From Rhodospirillaceae bacterium (GTDB lineage: Bacteria > Pseudomonadota > Alphaproteobacteria > UBA828): DNA of 7,884 nt. The DNA lies in assembly GCA_028819955.1 (NCBI GenBank), contig JAPPKP010000389.1, positions 1-7,884 on the forward strand. Direction: 5' to 3'. The translations under genes and the position numbers were made by a program. Of the stretch, positions 1 to 6,604 are shown one piece after another (the first letter of the stretch is position 1; each line of letters opens with the position of its first letter). Below the pieces are notes generated by a model. That model was given only the letters and a program-made list of their open reading frames with translations. It did no database searches and was not told the origin of the DNA.

Positions 1-325
1 CCACCAGCGGCACGTCCTCGTCCATGCGGAACTGCGAGGTGTTGTCGATGACGACGCAGCCCTGGGCCGCCGCGCGCGGCGCGTGAACCTTGGAGACCGC
101 GCCGCCCGGCGAGAACAGCCCGATGTCGGTGTCGGCGAAATCGAATTCGGCGAGGTCATGGACCTTGAGGGTCTCGTCGTCGCCGAAGGAGACCTCCTTG
201 CCGACCGAGGCGCGCGAGGCGAGCGCGAACACCTCGTCGGCGGGGAAGTCGCGCTCTGCCAGCACGGCGAGCAGCTGGCGCCCGACATTGCCGGTGGCGC
301 CGGCGATGGCGACGCGGTAGCCCAT
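1..325 (-). CDS. asd: Aspartate-semialdehyde dehydrogenase, N-terminal part (cut by window edge)
   Basis: This cytoplasmic enzyme makes L-aspartate-4-semialdehyde by NADPH-dependent reduction of aspartyl phosphate, the branch point to lysine/diaminopimelate, threonine and methionine. Only the first 108 residues are present; the gene runs off the left edge. The N-terminus MGYRVAIAGATGNVGR holds the NADP-binding glycine loop (GATGNVG, residues 9-15). It is followed by the conserved ASRASVGK stretch (about 36-43), SPGGAVSK (about 72-79) and VIDNTSQFRM (about 92-101). All are typical of the family, and the catalytic Cys lies beyond the edge. The ATG at 325 is preceded by a purine-rich site (GGAAGGGAG) at a normal distance. 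The gene starts 24 bases after the leuB stop on the same strand, so the two are probably cotranscribed. No frame disruption is seen. Confidence 0.95.
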   Translation of the reverse strand, partial: MGYRVAIAGATGNVGRQLLAVLAERDFPADEVFALASRASVGKEVSFGDDETLKVHDLAEFDFADTDIGLFSPGGAVSKVHAPRAAAQGCVVIDNTSQFRMDEDVPLV

Positions 326-349
326 GGCTTCGTTCTCCCTTCCGTGCGC

Positions 350-1462
350 TCAGGCGGCGCGTGCGTCGAGCGCGGCGAGGACGGCATCGCCCATGGCCTC
401 GGTCGAGGCCGCGGTCATGCCGTCCTGCATGAGGTCGGCGGTGCGCAGGCCCGCCGCCAGCGTGTCCTGCACGGCCGAATCGATGAGGTCTGCGTCGTCC
501 GCAGCGTCGAAGGAATAGCGCAGCATCATCGTGAAGCTGAGCAGGGCGGCGAGCGGGTTGGCGAGGTTCTGGCCCGCGATATCCGGCGCGGACCCGTGCA
601 CCGGCTCGTAGAGCGCCTTGCGCTGTCCGTCTTCGCCCTGCGAGCCGAGCGACGCCGAGGGCAGCATGCCGAGCGAGCCGGTCAGCATCGCCGCACAGTC
701 GCTCAGGAGATCGCCGAACAGGTTGCTGGTGACGATCACGTCGAACTGCTTGGGCCGGCGGACGAGCTGCATGGCGCAGTTGTCGGCGTACATGTGCTCC
801 AGCGCAACGTCCGCGTAGTCGGCCGCGTGCAGCGCCGTCACCTCGTCGCGCCAGAACTTGCCGGATTCCATGACGTTCGCCTTCTCGACCGAGTGCACCC
901 GGTTGCTGCGCCGGCGCGCGAGCTCGAAGGCGACGCGTGAGACCCGCTCGATCTCGGGCGCGCTGTAGATCTCGGTGTCGTAGCCCTGCCGAGTGCCGTC
1001 GGGGCGCGTGTCCACACCACGCGGCTCGCCGAAGTAGATGCCGCCGGTGAGCTCGCGGACGATCATCAGGTCGAGGCCGCGCACCACCTCGTCCTTCAGC
1101 GTGGACGCCTCGACCAGCGGATCGAAGACCAGCGCGGGCCGCAGATTGGCGTAGAGGTCCATCTCCTTGCGGAGCCGCAGGATGCCCATCTCCGGCCGCA
1201 CGTCGCGGGCGACGTTGTCCCACTGCGGACCGCCGACCGCGCCGAAGAGCACGGCATCGGCGGCGAGCGCATCTGCCATGGTCTCGTCGGTGAGCGGCGT
1301 GCCGTGGGCCTCGTAGCAGGCGCCGCCGACCAGCCCGCTGCTCACGTCGAAGGAGATCGAGCGCCGCGCCGAGAGCCACTCCATCACCCGCTCGACCTGG
1401 CGCATGACCTCGGGCCCGATGCCGTCCCCGGCAAGGATGAGAACCCGCTTGTTGCTGCTCAT
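350..1462 (-). CDS. leuB: 3-isopropylmalate dehydrogenase
   Basis: The enzyme oxidatively decarboxylates (2R,3S)-3-isopropylmalate with NAD+ in leucine biosynthesis, in the cytoplasm as a dimer. The product is 370 residues, the usual family length. Landmarks are GDGIGPEV near 12-19, the [14 protein letters not shown] block (136-149, with catalytic Tyr143) and catalytic Lys194 in VEKANVM. The signature [19 protein letters not shown] spans about 248-266. Metal-binding aspartates fit D227, D251 and D255, and [12 protein letters not shown] (about 286-297) forms the NAD-binding region. The start at 1462 is chosen because GGAGGGAGCG stands directly before this ATG and [19 protein letters not shown] is a normal N-terminus. 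The frame stays open upstream to an ATG at 1540, but that adds 26 residues with no family resemblance. It is followed closely by asd. Confidence 0.96.
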   Translation of the reverse strand: MSSNKRVLILAGDGIGPEVMRQVERVMEWLSARRSISFDVSSGLVGGACYEAHGTPLTDETMADALAADAVLFGAVGGPQWDNVARDVRPEMGILRLRKEMDLYANLRPALVFDPLVEASTLKDEVVRGLDLMIVRELTGGIYFGEPRGVDTRPDGTRQGYDTEIYSAPEIERVSRVAFELARRRSNRVHSVEKANVMESGKFWRDEVTALHAADYADVALEHMYADNCAMQLVRRPKQFDVIVTSNLFGDLLSDCAAMLTGSLGMLPSASLGSQGEDGQRKALYEPVHGSAPDIAGQNLANPLAALLSFTMMLRYSFDAADDADLIDSAVQDTLAAGLRTADLMQDGMTAASTEAMGDAVLAALDARAA

Positions 1463-1504
1463 CGCTCCCTCCGCGCCCATCGCGCCACGCTCCACACAAG
1501 CAAA

Positions 1505-1531
1505 GCGCTCGCAGGAACGCCCCGCGAGCGC
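1505..1531 (-). promoter_or_regulatory. Hairpin in the leuB 5' leader (possible attenuator)
   Basis: A perfect 8-bp inverted repeat, GCGCTCGC (1505-1512) and GCGAGCGC (1524-1531), encloses an 11-base loop, 43 bases before the leuB start. On the minus strand the stem is followed by TTTGCTTGTG, which is T-rich but not a proper U-tract. Leucine operons are often controlled in the leader, so a regulatory role is plausible, but this is inference. No run of leucine codons was found in the short open frame that crosses it. Confidence 0.35.
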
Positions 1532-1573
1532 CATGGCCACCCGTCGTCGCGTCGCCCCGCCGGCGCGGCGTTC

Positions 1574-1600
1574 CCTATAGGGTCAGGCGCAGACGGTCAA
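1574..1600 (-). promoter_or_regulatory. Candidate sigma-70 promoter for leuB-asd
   Basis: Reading the minus strand, TTGACC (1600-1595) resembles a -35 box and TATAGG (1579-1574) a -10 box. The 15-base spacer is shorter than the ideal 17. Transcription would begin near 1567 and leave a leader of about 105 bases before the leuB ATG. The -10 lies inside the palindrome CCCTATAGGG and the -35 overlaps a larger palindrome, so the site may be repressor-controlled. The call rests on sequence resemblance only. Confidence 0.35.
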
Positions 1601-1615
1601 GCGCCGCGGCGCTTG
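1598..1615. repeat. 18-bp perfect palindrome between hydrolase and leuB
   Basis: CAAGCGCCGCGGCGCTTG is identical to its own reverse complement. It lies 38 bases beyond the stop codon of the alpha/beta hydrolase and touches the candidate -35 box of leuB. It could be an operator for a dimeric regulator, or form the stem of a transcription terminator for the hydrolase; no U-tract follows it on the minus strand. The palindrome is seen directly; its role is unknown. Confidence 0.5.
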
Positions 1616-1653
1616 GAGAGCGCGATGAACGTGCGTCGCAGGGTGGGACCGCG

Positions 1654-2616
1654 CTACCCCACGCACGAGTCGAAGAAGCGCGCGGCGGCGCCCAGGTACC
1701 AGGGCCTCCGGCTTCCCGTTCCGTGAAAGCCCACGTGACCGCCGCCGCGCGTGACGACGACGCGAAGCGGTGCGCGCTCGACGACCGGGGGCGGCGGAAC
1801 CCAGGGATCGTCGTCGGCGTGAATGACCAGCGCAGGAATACCGAGGCCGCCCATCTCGTTCATCGGCGAGCACGAGGCGTAGTAGTCCGCTGCGTCGCGA
1901 AACCCGGCCTCTTTCGCGGTCAACGCATCGTCGAAATCCCAGATATGCCGCGCACCCTGAACCGCCTCGCGCATGGCTGCCGGCCCGTCGCGCCAGAGCG
2001 GCGCTGTCTCCTGCTTGAGACGCCGGAGCAGCCAACGCTCGTAGAAGCGGTTGCGGGGACGGGCAATCCGCGCGGCAGTGGCGGGGAGGTCGAGCGGCGC
2101 GGACACCGTGACCACCGCCTTGACGATTTCGGGACGCGATGGCGCCTGGGCCAGCCGGAGAGCGAGTGCACCGCCGAGCGAAAAACCCACGATGACAATA
2201 CTTTGGCGCCGGATGCCGGGGTCGAGGTCGGCCACCGCGAGGCAGGCATCGGCGAGGTCCTGTACCCGGTTCATGTGGTAGTGGCCCTTTGCGAGCGAGC
2301 GGCCGGGCGGCGAGCCCCGAAGATTGAGGCGGACCACCGGCGCACCGCCAGCTACCCACGCATCTGCGGCTTGCAGCACGTGCTGGCTCGCCTCGCAGCC
2401 TGTGAGCCCCGGCACCAGGATCACGGCCGGAACCGGCGCGCGCCCGGGATGGTAGCGGGCGACGAGGCGGTCGCCGCTGCCGTCACTCAGGGGAATCTCA
2501 ATGCGCTGGCCGGAGTCCGCCGGAACGCCCGCCAGCCTCCCGGGCAGGACGTTCCGAATGGTCTGGAGGTCGGCCGTGACCCAAGGCCATCGATTGCAAT
2601 ATTCTGGTGACGGCAT
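1654..2616 (-). CDS. YheT-family alpha/beta hydrolase
   Basis: Predicted alpha/beta-fold serine hydrolase of the YheT group (COG0429-like), 320 residues, usual for the family. The pieces in order are an oxyanion-hole region VILVPGLTGCEAS (about 65-77), an NLRG strand turn (98-101) and a YHMN-like segment (113-116) matching the YHAG-type motif of YheT proteins. The nucleophile elbow is GFSLGG with Ser146, the acid is in HADDDPW (Asp268-270), and the histidine is His294 in GGGHVGF. The triad is complete. The substrate is unknown; homologues are described as carboxylesterase-like. The start at 2616 (MPSPEYCNRW) gives the normal N-terminus, but the ribosome site there is weak. An in-frame ATG at 2709 would add 31 arginine-rich residues with no family resemblance. 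It is transcribed away from the AP endonuclease gene. No signal peptide is seen, so it is probably cytoplasmic. Confidence 0.85.
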   Translation of the reverse strand: MPSPEYCNRWPWVTADLQTIRNVLPGRLAGVPADSGQRIEIPLSDGSGDRLVARYHPGRAPVPAVILVPGLTGCEASQHVLQAADAWVAGGAPVVRLNLRGSPPGRSLAKGHYHMNRVQDLADACLAVADLDPGIRRQSIVIVGFSLGGALALRLAQAPSRPEIVKAVVTVSAPLDLPATAARIARPRNRFYERWLLRRLKQETAPLWRDGPAAMREAVQGARHIWDFDDALTAKEAGFRDAADYYASCSPMNEMGGLGIPALVIHADDDPWVPPPPVVERAPLRVVVTRGGGHVGFHGTGSRRPWYLGAAARFFDSCVG

Positions 2617-2789
2617 CGCCCGTCGCCTAACCGGCGGCGCTCTCTGCCAACGACGACTGCTCTGGCCCGTCAGTGCGTGTCGCCGTGCGTGCTCCCTCCT
2701 CGCTACCATGACCGTTGCCTCGCGGCGTCCACCGCCCCACCCTAACGCAGAGTCGTCATTCGATCGTAGGGAAGGCCGAGGGGCAGCCG
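2617..2789. other. Divergent intergenic region (hydrolase / AP endonuclease)
   Basis: These 173 bases separate two genes transcribed away from each other, so they should hold both promoters. I could not pick out a convincing -35/-10 pair on either strand. A GAGGGG ribosome binding site for the downstream AP endonuclease is visible about 6 bases before its ATG. The far end also contains the alternative upstream start for the hydrolase at 2709. Confidence 0.5.
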
Positions 2790-3575
2790 ATGCGCGTGGT
2801 GAGCTGGAACGTCAACGGGATCAGAGCCTGCGTGAAGAAGGGGTTCGCGGGCTTTCTGGAACGCGCACAGGCCGACATTGTCGGCGTGCAGGAGGTCCGC
2901 GCGCTCTACGAGGAGATTCCCGACGAGGCTCGCGCGCCCGCCGGCTGGCATACGGCGTTCGTCGCGGCCGAGCGCCGGGGCTACAGCGGTGTCGGCATCT
3001 ACGCGAAGATCGAGCCCGAGCGGGTCGAGACCGCGCTGGGCGTGCCCGAGTTCGATGTCGAGGGGCGCTACATCGCTGCCCACTTCCGCACCGAGCGCGG
3101 GCGCTTCGGGGTGGTCAACGCCTACTTCCCCAAGGGGGACGGCAAGAACCGGGACAACAGCCGGGTCCCCTACAAGCTCGACTTCTACCGCGCGGTGTTC
3201 GAGCGGGTGCAGCGCATGCGCCGCCGCTGCCCCGTGCTGGTGATCGGGGATTACAACACCGCGCATCGGGAGATCGACCTCGCCAGGCCCAAGGCCAATG
3301 TCAAGAACAGCGGCTTTCTGCCCATCGAGCGGGCCGAGATCGACCGCTGGCTGGAAGCCGGCTGGGTGGACACCTTTCGCGCCCTCCATCCCGACGAGCC
3401 GGACCACTACAGCTGGTGGACCCAACGCGGCGGCGCGCGGGAGCGGAACGTCGGCTGGCGGATCGACTACGTGTTCGCCTCTCCGGCGGCGATGAAGCGG
3501 GTGGAGGGCGCCTTCATCTGGCCCGAGCAGACGGGCTCCGACCACTGCCCGGTGGGCATCGACATTGATCTCTAA
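2790..3575 (+). CDS. xth: Exodeoxyribonuclease III / ExoA-type AP endonuclease
   Basis: Mg2+-dependent base-excision-repair nuclease that cuts 5' of abasic sites and trims damaged 3' ends; 261 residues, normal length. The endonuclease/exonuclease/phosphatase fold residues are in place: Asn7 in SWNVNGIRA, Glu36 in QEVR, Tyr112 in NAYFP, Asp154 and Asn156 in GDYN, Asp226 in GWRIDYVF, and the final Asp251-His252 pair in SDHCP. The block AHREIDLARPKANVKNSGF (158-176) and the WWTQRGGARERNVGWRIDY region resemble the ExoA/APE1 branch (Bacillus ExoA type) more than E. coli XthA. The ATG at 2790 is preceded by GAGGGG. An in-frame ATG at 2715 would add 25 residues before the first beta strand and is less likely. 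It appears monocistronic. The symbol follows the broad family name. Confidence 0.94.
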   Translation: MRVVSWNVNGIRACVKKGFAGFLERAQADIVGVQEVRALYEEIPDEARAPAGWHTAFVAAERRGYSGVGIYAKIEPERVETALGVPEFDVEGRYIAAHFRTERGRFGVVNAYFPKGDGKNRDNSRVPYKLDFYRAVFERVQRMRRRCPVLVIGDYNTAHREIDLARPKANVKNSGFLPIERAEIDRWLEAGWVDTFRALHPDEPDHYSWWTQRGGARERNVGWRIDYVFASPAAMKRVEGAFIWPEQTGSDHCPVGIDIDL

Positions 3576-3669
3576 AGTCTAGCCGGTTGAGGTAGAACCG
3601 CATCGGGCGCTTCGATTCGCCTGTCGGAGCGCTCTGCCCCGACGTTCGGCCTCGCAACGGTGCGCTCCC

Positions 3670-4461
3670 ATGAAGCTCTCACTCACATATCTCGGCCTGG
3701 GCGTCGCGCTGACCCTGGCCGCATGCGTTCACCAAGATGACGACGTGTCGTCCGGAAGTCTTCCCGAACTGCCGCTGCAAACGCCGCTTCAGGCGCCCCA
3801 AGCGCCCATCGTGACTCTCGGGGACACGATCCACGTGGGGGCCGACGTCGCGCCGCCGGCCGACGCGCTGCCGCAGGCCGCCCTTCATGGCGACGCCAGG
3901 GTCTCCCACGGCTCGGTGCAGGACGGCATCGGCGCCGCCGAATTGATCGCCTACCTGGAGGCGGATTCCTCCCCGCCTCAAACCGGGGAAGAAGAAGACG
4001 GCATGCCCGCCGATATGATTCTTGAAATCCCGCTCCTACGCTTCAGCATCAATCCGCCGACCGTGCGGGTCGCGGACGGCACGCCGCCGGAGCTCGTCGA
4101 CCAGACGGTGCGAGCGGTGCAGGCGATCAACGCTGCCCTGCCGCAGGACTGGCAGCTCGGCTTCAGCCCGGACCCAGCGCCCGCCGGCGCGCCTGAAGCC
4201 GCGGACGGCGACATCCTGGTCACGTTCGCGCCGCAGGAGGACTGGCAGACGGATGCCGTGCCACCGGATGGTGAGGATATTGGGCTGGCGGAACCGAAGT
4301 ATTCGATCGAGCAGACCGGCGACCCGACGGCGCCCCTCAAGATCGAGATCGCCGCAGGGCGGGTCTTCGTGGACCACACCCGGACGGAGGGGCTGGAGCG
4401 GCCGATCCGCGCGGCCCGCACGCCGACCTCGATCTCGTCGTCGAAGCGGATCGGCGCGTAG
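3670..4461 (+). CDS. Lipoprotein, 3'-truncated, probably once a zinc metalloprotease
   Basis: The protein starts with a lipoprotein signal peptide: a single Lys, a hydrophobic stretch and the lipobox LAAC, with lipidated Cys19. An acidic, proline/alanine-rich linker follows to about residue 110. A folded domain then begins (ILEIPLLRFSINPPTVRVA), with a DQTVRAVQAINAALPQDWQL helix, DGDILVTFAP, and finally AAGRVFVDHTRTEG. The order of a helix, an ILV-F strand and a VDHTRT-type strand resembles secreted zincin-like proteases, in which a conserved HExxH helix comes next. Here the true sequence stops around residue 241; the last 22 residues are the antisense of a thioesterase gene. The catalytic histidines are therefore absent and the product is probably inactive. 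The protease assignment is inference from layout. No strong ribosome site precedes the ATG. Confidence 0.6.
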   Translation: MKLSLTYLGLGVALTLAACVHQDDDVSSGSLPELPLQTPLQAPQAPIVTLGDTIHVGADVAPPADALPQAALHGDARVSHGSVQDGIGAAELIAYLEADSSPPQTGEEEDGMPADMILEIPLLRFSINPPTVRVADGTPPELVDQTVRAVQAINAALPQDWQLGFSPDPAPAGAPEAADGDILVTFAPQEDWQTDAVPPDGEDIGLAEPKYSIEQTGDPTAPLKIEIAAGRVFVDHTRTEGLERPIRAARTPTSISSSKRIGA

Positions 4462-4667
4462 TACTCCACCAGCGTCTTGACCGTGTGGTAGTCCTCGCCC
4501 CTGCGCTCCACCTGGCCCTGGTAGTCGTAGGGGAGCGCGCGAAAGAACTCGGTGATCGCGGTATCGAAATAGGTCAAGTAGTGGGCATTGAAGACGAGCA
4601 TCTGCCCATCGACCTCCGCATACCTCACCCGAAACGGGAAGAAGAACGAGAACTCCGATCGTGCCAT
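3978..4667 (-). pseudogene. Acyl-CoA thioesterase (4HBT/YbgC-like), 3'-truncated
   Basis: The hotdog-fold thioesterase family hydrolyses acyl-CoA thioesters. Only 4392-4667 (92 residues) is genuine. It begins MARSEFSFFFPFRVRYAEVD, with the hallmark segment YAEVDGQMLVFNAHYLTYFD (residues 16-35) in which Asp20 matches the catalytic aspartate. It then continues with HTVKTLVEYYAPIRFDDEIEVG and ends at ARIGRSS. Family members run about 130-150 residues, so the last strands are lost. The open frame continues to 3978, but residues 93-229 are simply the antisense of the lipoprotein gene and match no thioesterase. The start at 4667 has only a weak purine-rich ribosome site. Its neighbour across a 162-base divergent spacer is a short-chain dehydrogenase. 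The specific acyl substrate cannot be told. Confidence 0.8.
4388..4396. other. Rearrangement junction joining two convergent truncated genes
   Basis: On the plus strand the lipoprotein coding sequence is recognisable up to about 4391. On the minus strand the thioesterase coding sequence is recognisable from 4667 down to about 4392 (ending ARIGRSS). Beyond this point each frame translates the other gene's antisense. One deletion that removed both 3' ends and whatever lay between them explains this simply; a false join in assembly would look the same. Confidence 0.75.
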
Positions 4668-4737
4668 TCTGACTACTTTCTTCGAGCCGCGCCGTTCCCC
4701 AAGGACAGACCTGGACTGCCCGTTGCGGAGCGGTCAT

Positions 4738-4762
4738 CCTCGCGGCCCTGCAAGGCCCGAGG
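4738..4762. repeat. Hairpin in thioesterase/SDR divergent spacer
   Basis: CCTCG (4738-4742) and GGCC (4744-4747) pair with GGCC (4754-4757) and CGAGG (4758-4762). This gives a 9-bp stem with a one-base bulge (C4743) and a 6-base loop. It sits between two divergently transcribed genes, so it could be an operator or a leader hairpin for the dehydrogenase. No U-tract follows. The role is unknown and chance is possible in GC-rich DNA. I see no convincing promoter boxes in the rest of the 162-base spacer. Confidence 0.3.
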
Positions 4763-4829
4763 ACGCCGGGTGCGCGAGACTATGCCACGACCGCCCAATT
4801 CACATAGACCCGAAGCCCGCAAAGCTGCC

Positions 4830-5597
4830 ATGTCCGCACTCTTCGACCTCACCGGCAAGACCGCCGTCGTCACCGGCTCCACCAAGGGAATCGGCAAGGC
4901 AATCGCGCGGGCGCTGGCGCAGCACGGCGCGCAGGTGGTCGTCTCCAGCCGGGACGCGGGCCGGGTCGAGGCGACCGAGCGCGAGCTGACCGACGAGGGG
5001 CTCACGGTCACGGGCCTGACCTGCAACGTCGGGCGTAAGGCCGAGCTGGAGCGCCTGATCGAGGAGAGCCGCCGGGCGCTCGGACAAATCGACATCGTCG
5101 TGGGCAACGCCGCCATCAACCCGCACTACGGCTCGTTCGCGGACATCTCGGACGACGCCTTCGCCAAGATCATGGCGACCAACGTGCAGTCCAACCTCTG
5201 GCTCGCGCAGCTGGTGGCGGAGGAGATGCGGGAGAGGAAGGACGGCGCGATCATCTACGTGTCCTCGATCGGCGGCACCATCGGCTCAGACGTGATCGGC
5301 GCCTACTGCATCTCCAAGGCGGCGGACCTTCAGCTCGTGCGCAACCTCGCGGTCGAGCTCGGGCCGCACAACATCCGCGTCAACGCCATCACGCCGGGCC
5401 TGGTGCGCACGGATATGGCGCGCGTGCTGTGGGAGGACGAGGAGCGCGCGGCGAACCGGATCGCCCGCACGCCGCTGCGACGGCTCGGCGAGCCCGATGA
5501 CATCGCGGGCATCGCGGTCTACCTGGCCTCGGACGCCGGCCGCTGGACCACCGGCCAGAGCTTCGTCGTCGACGGCGGTACGTCGATTGCAGGATAG
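4830..5597 (+). CDS. Short-chain dehydrogenase/reductase (SDR), DHRS4-like
   Basis: Classical SDR oxidoreductase using NAD(P), 255 residues, normal length. The cofactor loop TGSTKGIG is at 15-22, NAA at 93-95 and the structural Asn118 in NVQSNL. Catalytic Ser146 lies in YVSSIGG and the YxxxK motif is Tyr159/Lys163 in AYCISK. The substrate-loop start TPGLVRTDM is at about 188-196, and the C-terminal VVDGG is at 246-250. All catalytic residues are present. The sequence as a whole looks like the DHRS4-type group of carbonyl reductases, but the substrate cannot be assigned. The start at 4830 (MSALFDLTGKTAVVTG) matches family N-termini. An in-frame ATG 48 bases upstream would add 16 residues, and neither start has a strong ribosome site. 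Pairing with a thioesterase suggests acyl-CoA or alcohol metabolism, but this is weak inference. Confidence 0.9.
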   Translation: MSALFDLTGKTAVVTGSTKGIGKAIARALAQHGAQVVVSSRDAGRVEATERELTDEGLTVTGLTCNVGRKAELERLIEESRRALGQIDIVVGNAAINPHYGSFADISDDAFAKIMATNVQSNLWLAQLVAEEMRERKDGAIIYVSSIGGTIGSDVIGAYCISKAADLQLVRNLAVELGPHNIRVNAITPGLVRTDMARVLWEDEERAANRIARTPLRRLGEPDDIAGIAVYLASDAGRWTTGQSFVVDGGTSIAG

Positions 5598-5599
5598 CC

Positions 5600-5623
5600 G
5601 GCCGCTTCCGCTACGGAGCGGCC
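5600..5623. terminator. Stem-loop between convergent SDR and methyltransferase genes
   Basis: GGCCGCTTCCG (5600-5610) pairs with CGGAGCGGCC (5614-5623) around a 3-base loop, leaving one bulged T. The loop CTA (5611-5613) is the complement of the TAG stop codon of the minus-strand methyltransferase gene, and the structure begins 3 bases after the SDR stop. Position between tail-to-tail genes suggests a shared bidirectional terminator. No U-tract follows on either strand, so efficiency is doubtful. Confidence 0.45.
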
Positions 5624-6537
5624 ACGATGTCGTGGCCTTCCGCCGCGAGCCGGTGGGCGAGCGCGGCGATATGGCCGGGCCCGATCTCGCAGCAGCCGCC
5701 GACGATGGCAGCGCCCGAGGCGACCCAGCCCATGGCGTGGCCCGCATAGGCTGCCGGGTCCAGGTCCTCGCGCGCCACCAGCACGTCGACGGTGCCGCCC
5801 GGCTGCAGGGCGCCGATGGAGACGAAGCCGTTGGCGTAGCCGCCGAAGGGAACGCCGATGCCGGCCAGCAGCGGCATGGCAGTGGCAACCGCCTCGGGGC
5901 TGGAGCAGTTGATCAGCACCGCCCCGGCGCCCGCATCCACGGCGGCCTGCGCGCCTGCGGCTGCACCCTCGCCCGAGCGCAGCACCGTGCCATCAGCATC
6001 GTTGACCGAGAGCGCCGTCCACACCGGCTTGCCACTCTCAGCCGCGGCCGTGGTCGCCGCGCGCGCCTCCGCCGCCGACAGCATGGTCTCGCACAGGAAG
6101 AGGTCCACACGGTCCCCTTGCACCGCGACGATCTTGCGGTAGTCCGCAAGGCATTGGTCTTCCGGCGGAGTCAGGTCGGGCCTGTAGCTTCCGACCAGCG
6201 GCGGCAGGCAGCCGGCGATCCTGACCGGCTGCCCGCTCCGTTCACGTGCGGCCTCCGCTGCACCGAGCGCCGCATCGTGCAGGGCCTCGAACATGTCGGC
6301 GATAGCTTCGCGGTCGAGCCTCGGCGGTGTCGCAGTGTAGGTGTTCGCCGTGATGACCCGCGCACCGGCCTGGATGAAGTCGAGATGCACGGCCTCGACC
6401 AGCTCCGGCTCGTCCATCATCACCTGGACCGACCAGAGCGGCGCCGCCGGCCGCGTGCTCCGGCGATAGAGCTCCTGCCCGACGCCGCCGTCGAGGAGGA
6501 CGATCGTCTTGCGCTGCGCCGCCGCAGATTCCGTCAT
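5611..6537 (-). CDS. Homocysteine S-methyltransferase family protein
   Basis: Zinc-dependent methyltransferase of the Hcy-binding (MmuM/BHMT/MetH N-terminal) family. Members transfer a methyl group from donors such as S-methylmethionine or betaine to homocysteine, giving methionine. The product has 308 residues, close to MmuM-type single-domain enzymes. It starts with LLDGGVGQEL (14-23), typical of the barrel's first strand, and has the ANTYTATPPRL segment (64-74). Zinc ligands are Cys211 in NCSS and the Cys282-Cys283 pair in GGCCEIGPGHI. All three are present, so the enzyme should be active. The methyl donor cannot be deduced. The start at 6537 (MTESAAAQRKTIVLLDGG) is preceded by GGGAGCGGGG. 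The longer frame to 6624 adds 29 residues without family resemblance. It is convergent with the SDR gene. Confidence 0.9.
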   Translation of the reverse strand: MTESAAAQRKTIVLLDGGVGQELYRRSTRPAAPLWSVQVMMDEPELVEAVHLDFIQAGARVITANTYTATPPRLDREAIADMFEALHDAALGAAEAARERSGQPVRIAGCLPPLVGSYRPDLTPPEDQCLADYRKIVAVQGDRVDLFLCETMLSAAEARAATTAAAESGKPVWTALSVNDADGTVLRSGEGAAAGAQAAVDAGAGAVLINCSSPEAVATAMPLLAGIGVPFGGYANGFVSIGALQPGGTVDVLVAREDLDPAAYAGHAMGWVASGAAIVGGCCEIGPGHIAALAHRLAAEGHDIVAAP

Positions 6538-6604
6538 GACCCCGCTCCCATCGCCGCCTGGCGTGCGCCATCGCGACATCCACAGGCCCACTCTACAAGC
6601 CGCG

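Noticed and set aside
83..1499. Long open frames on both strands across leuB and asd (83-940 plus, 156-1499 minus)
   Set aside because: They are antisense or out-of-frame shadows of leuB and asd, rich in Arg/Gly/Ala with no family motif; GC-rich DNA leaves such frames open.
1723..2610. 295-codon open frame on the plus strand across the hydrolase
   Set aside because: Antisense to the alpha/beta hydrolase, whose catalytic triad and family motifs are intact on the minus strand.
2742..3545. 267-codon minus-strand frame opposite the AP endonuclease
   Set aside because: Antisense shadow; the plus-strand frame carries every catalytic residue of the nuclease family.
3576..3669. Terminator or promoter between the AP endonuclease and the lipoprotein gene
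   Set aside because: Only a 5-bp stem (GTCGG/CCGAC) with an 11-base loop and no U-tract; no -35/-10 pair fits well enough to report.
4485..4829. N-terminal extension of the SDR gene back to 4485
   Set aside because: The added 115 residues are antisense to the thioesterase and divergent spacer; family N-termini match the start at 4830.
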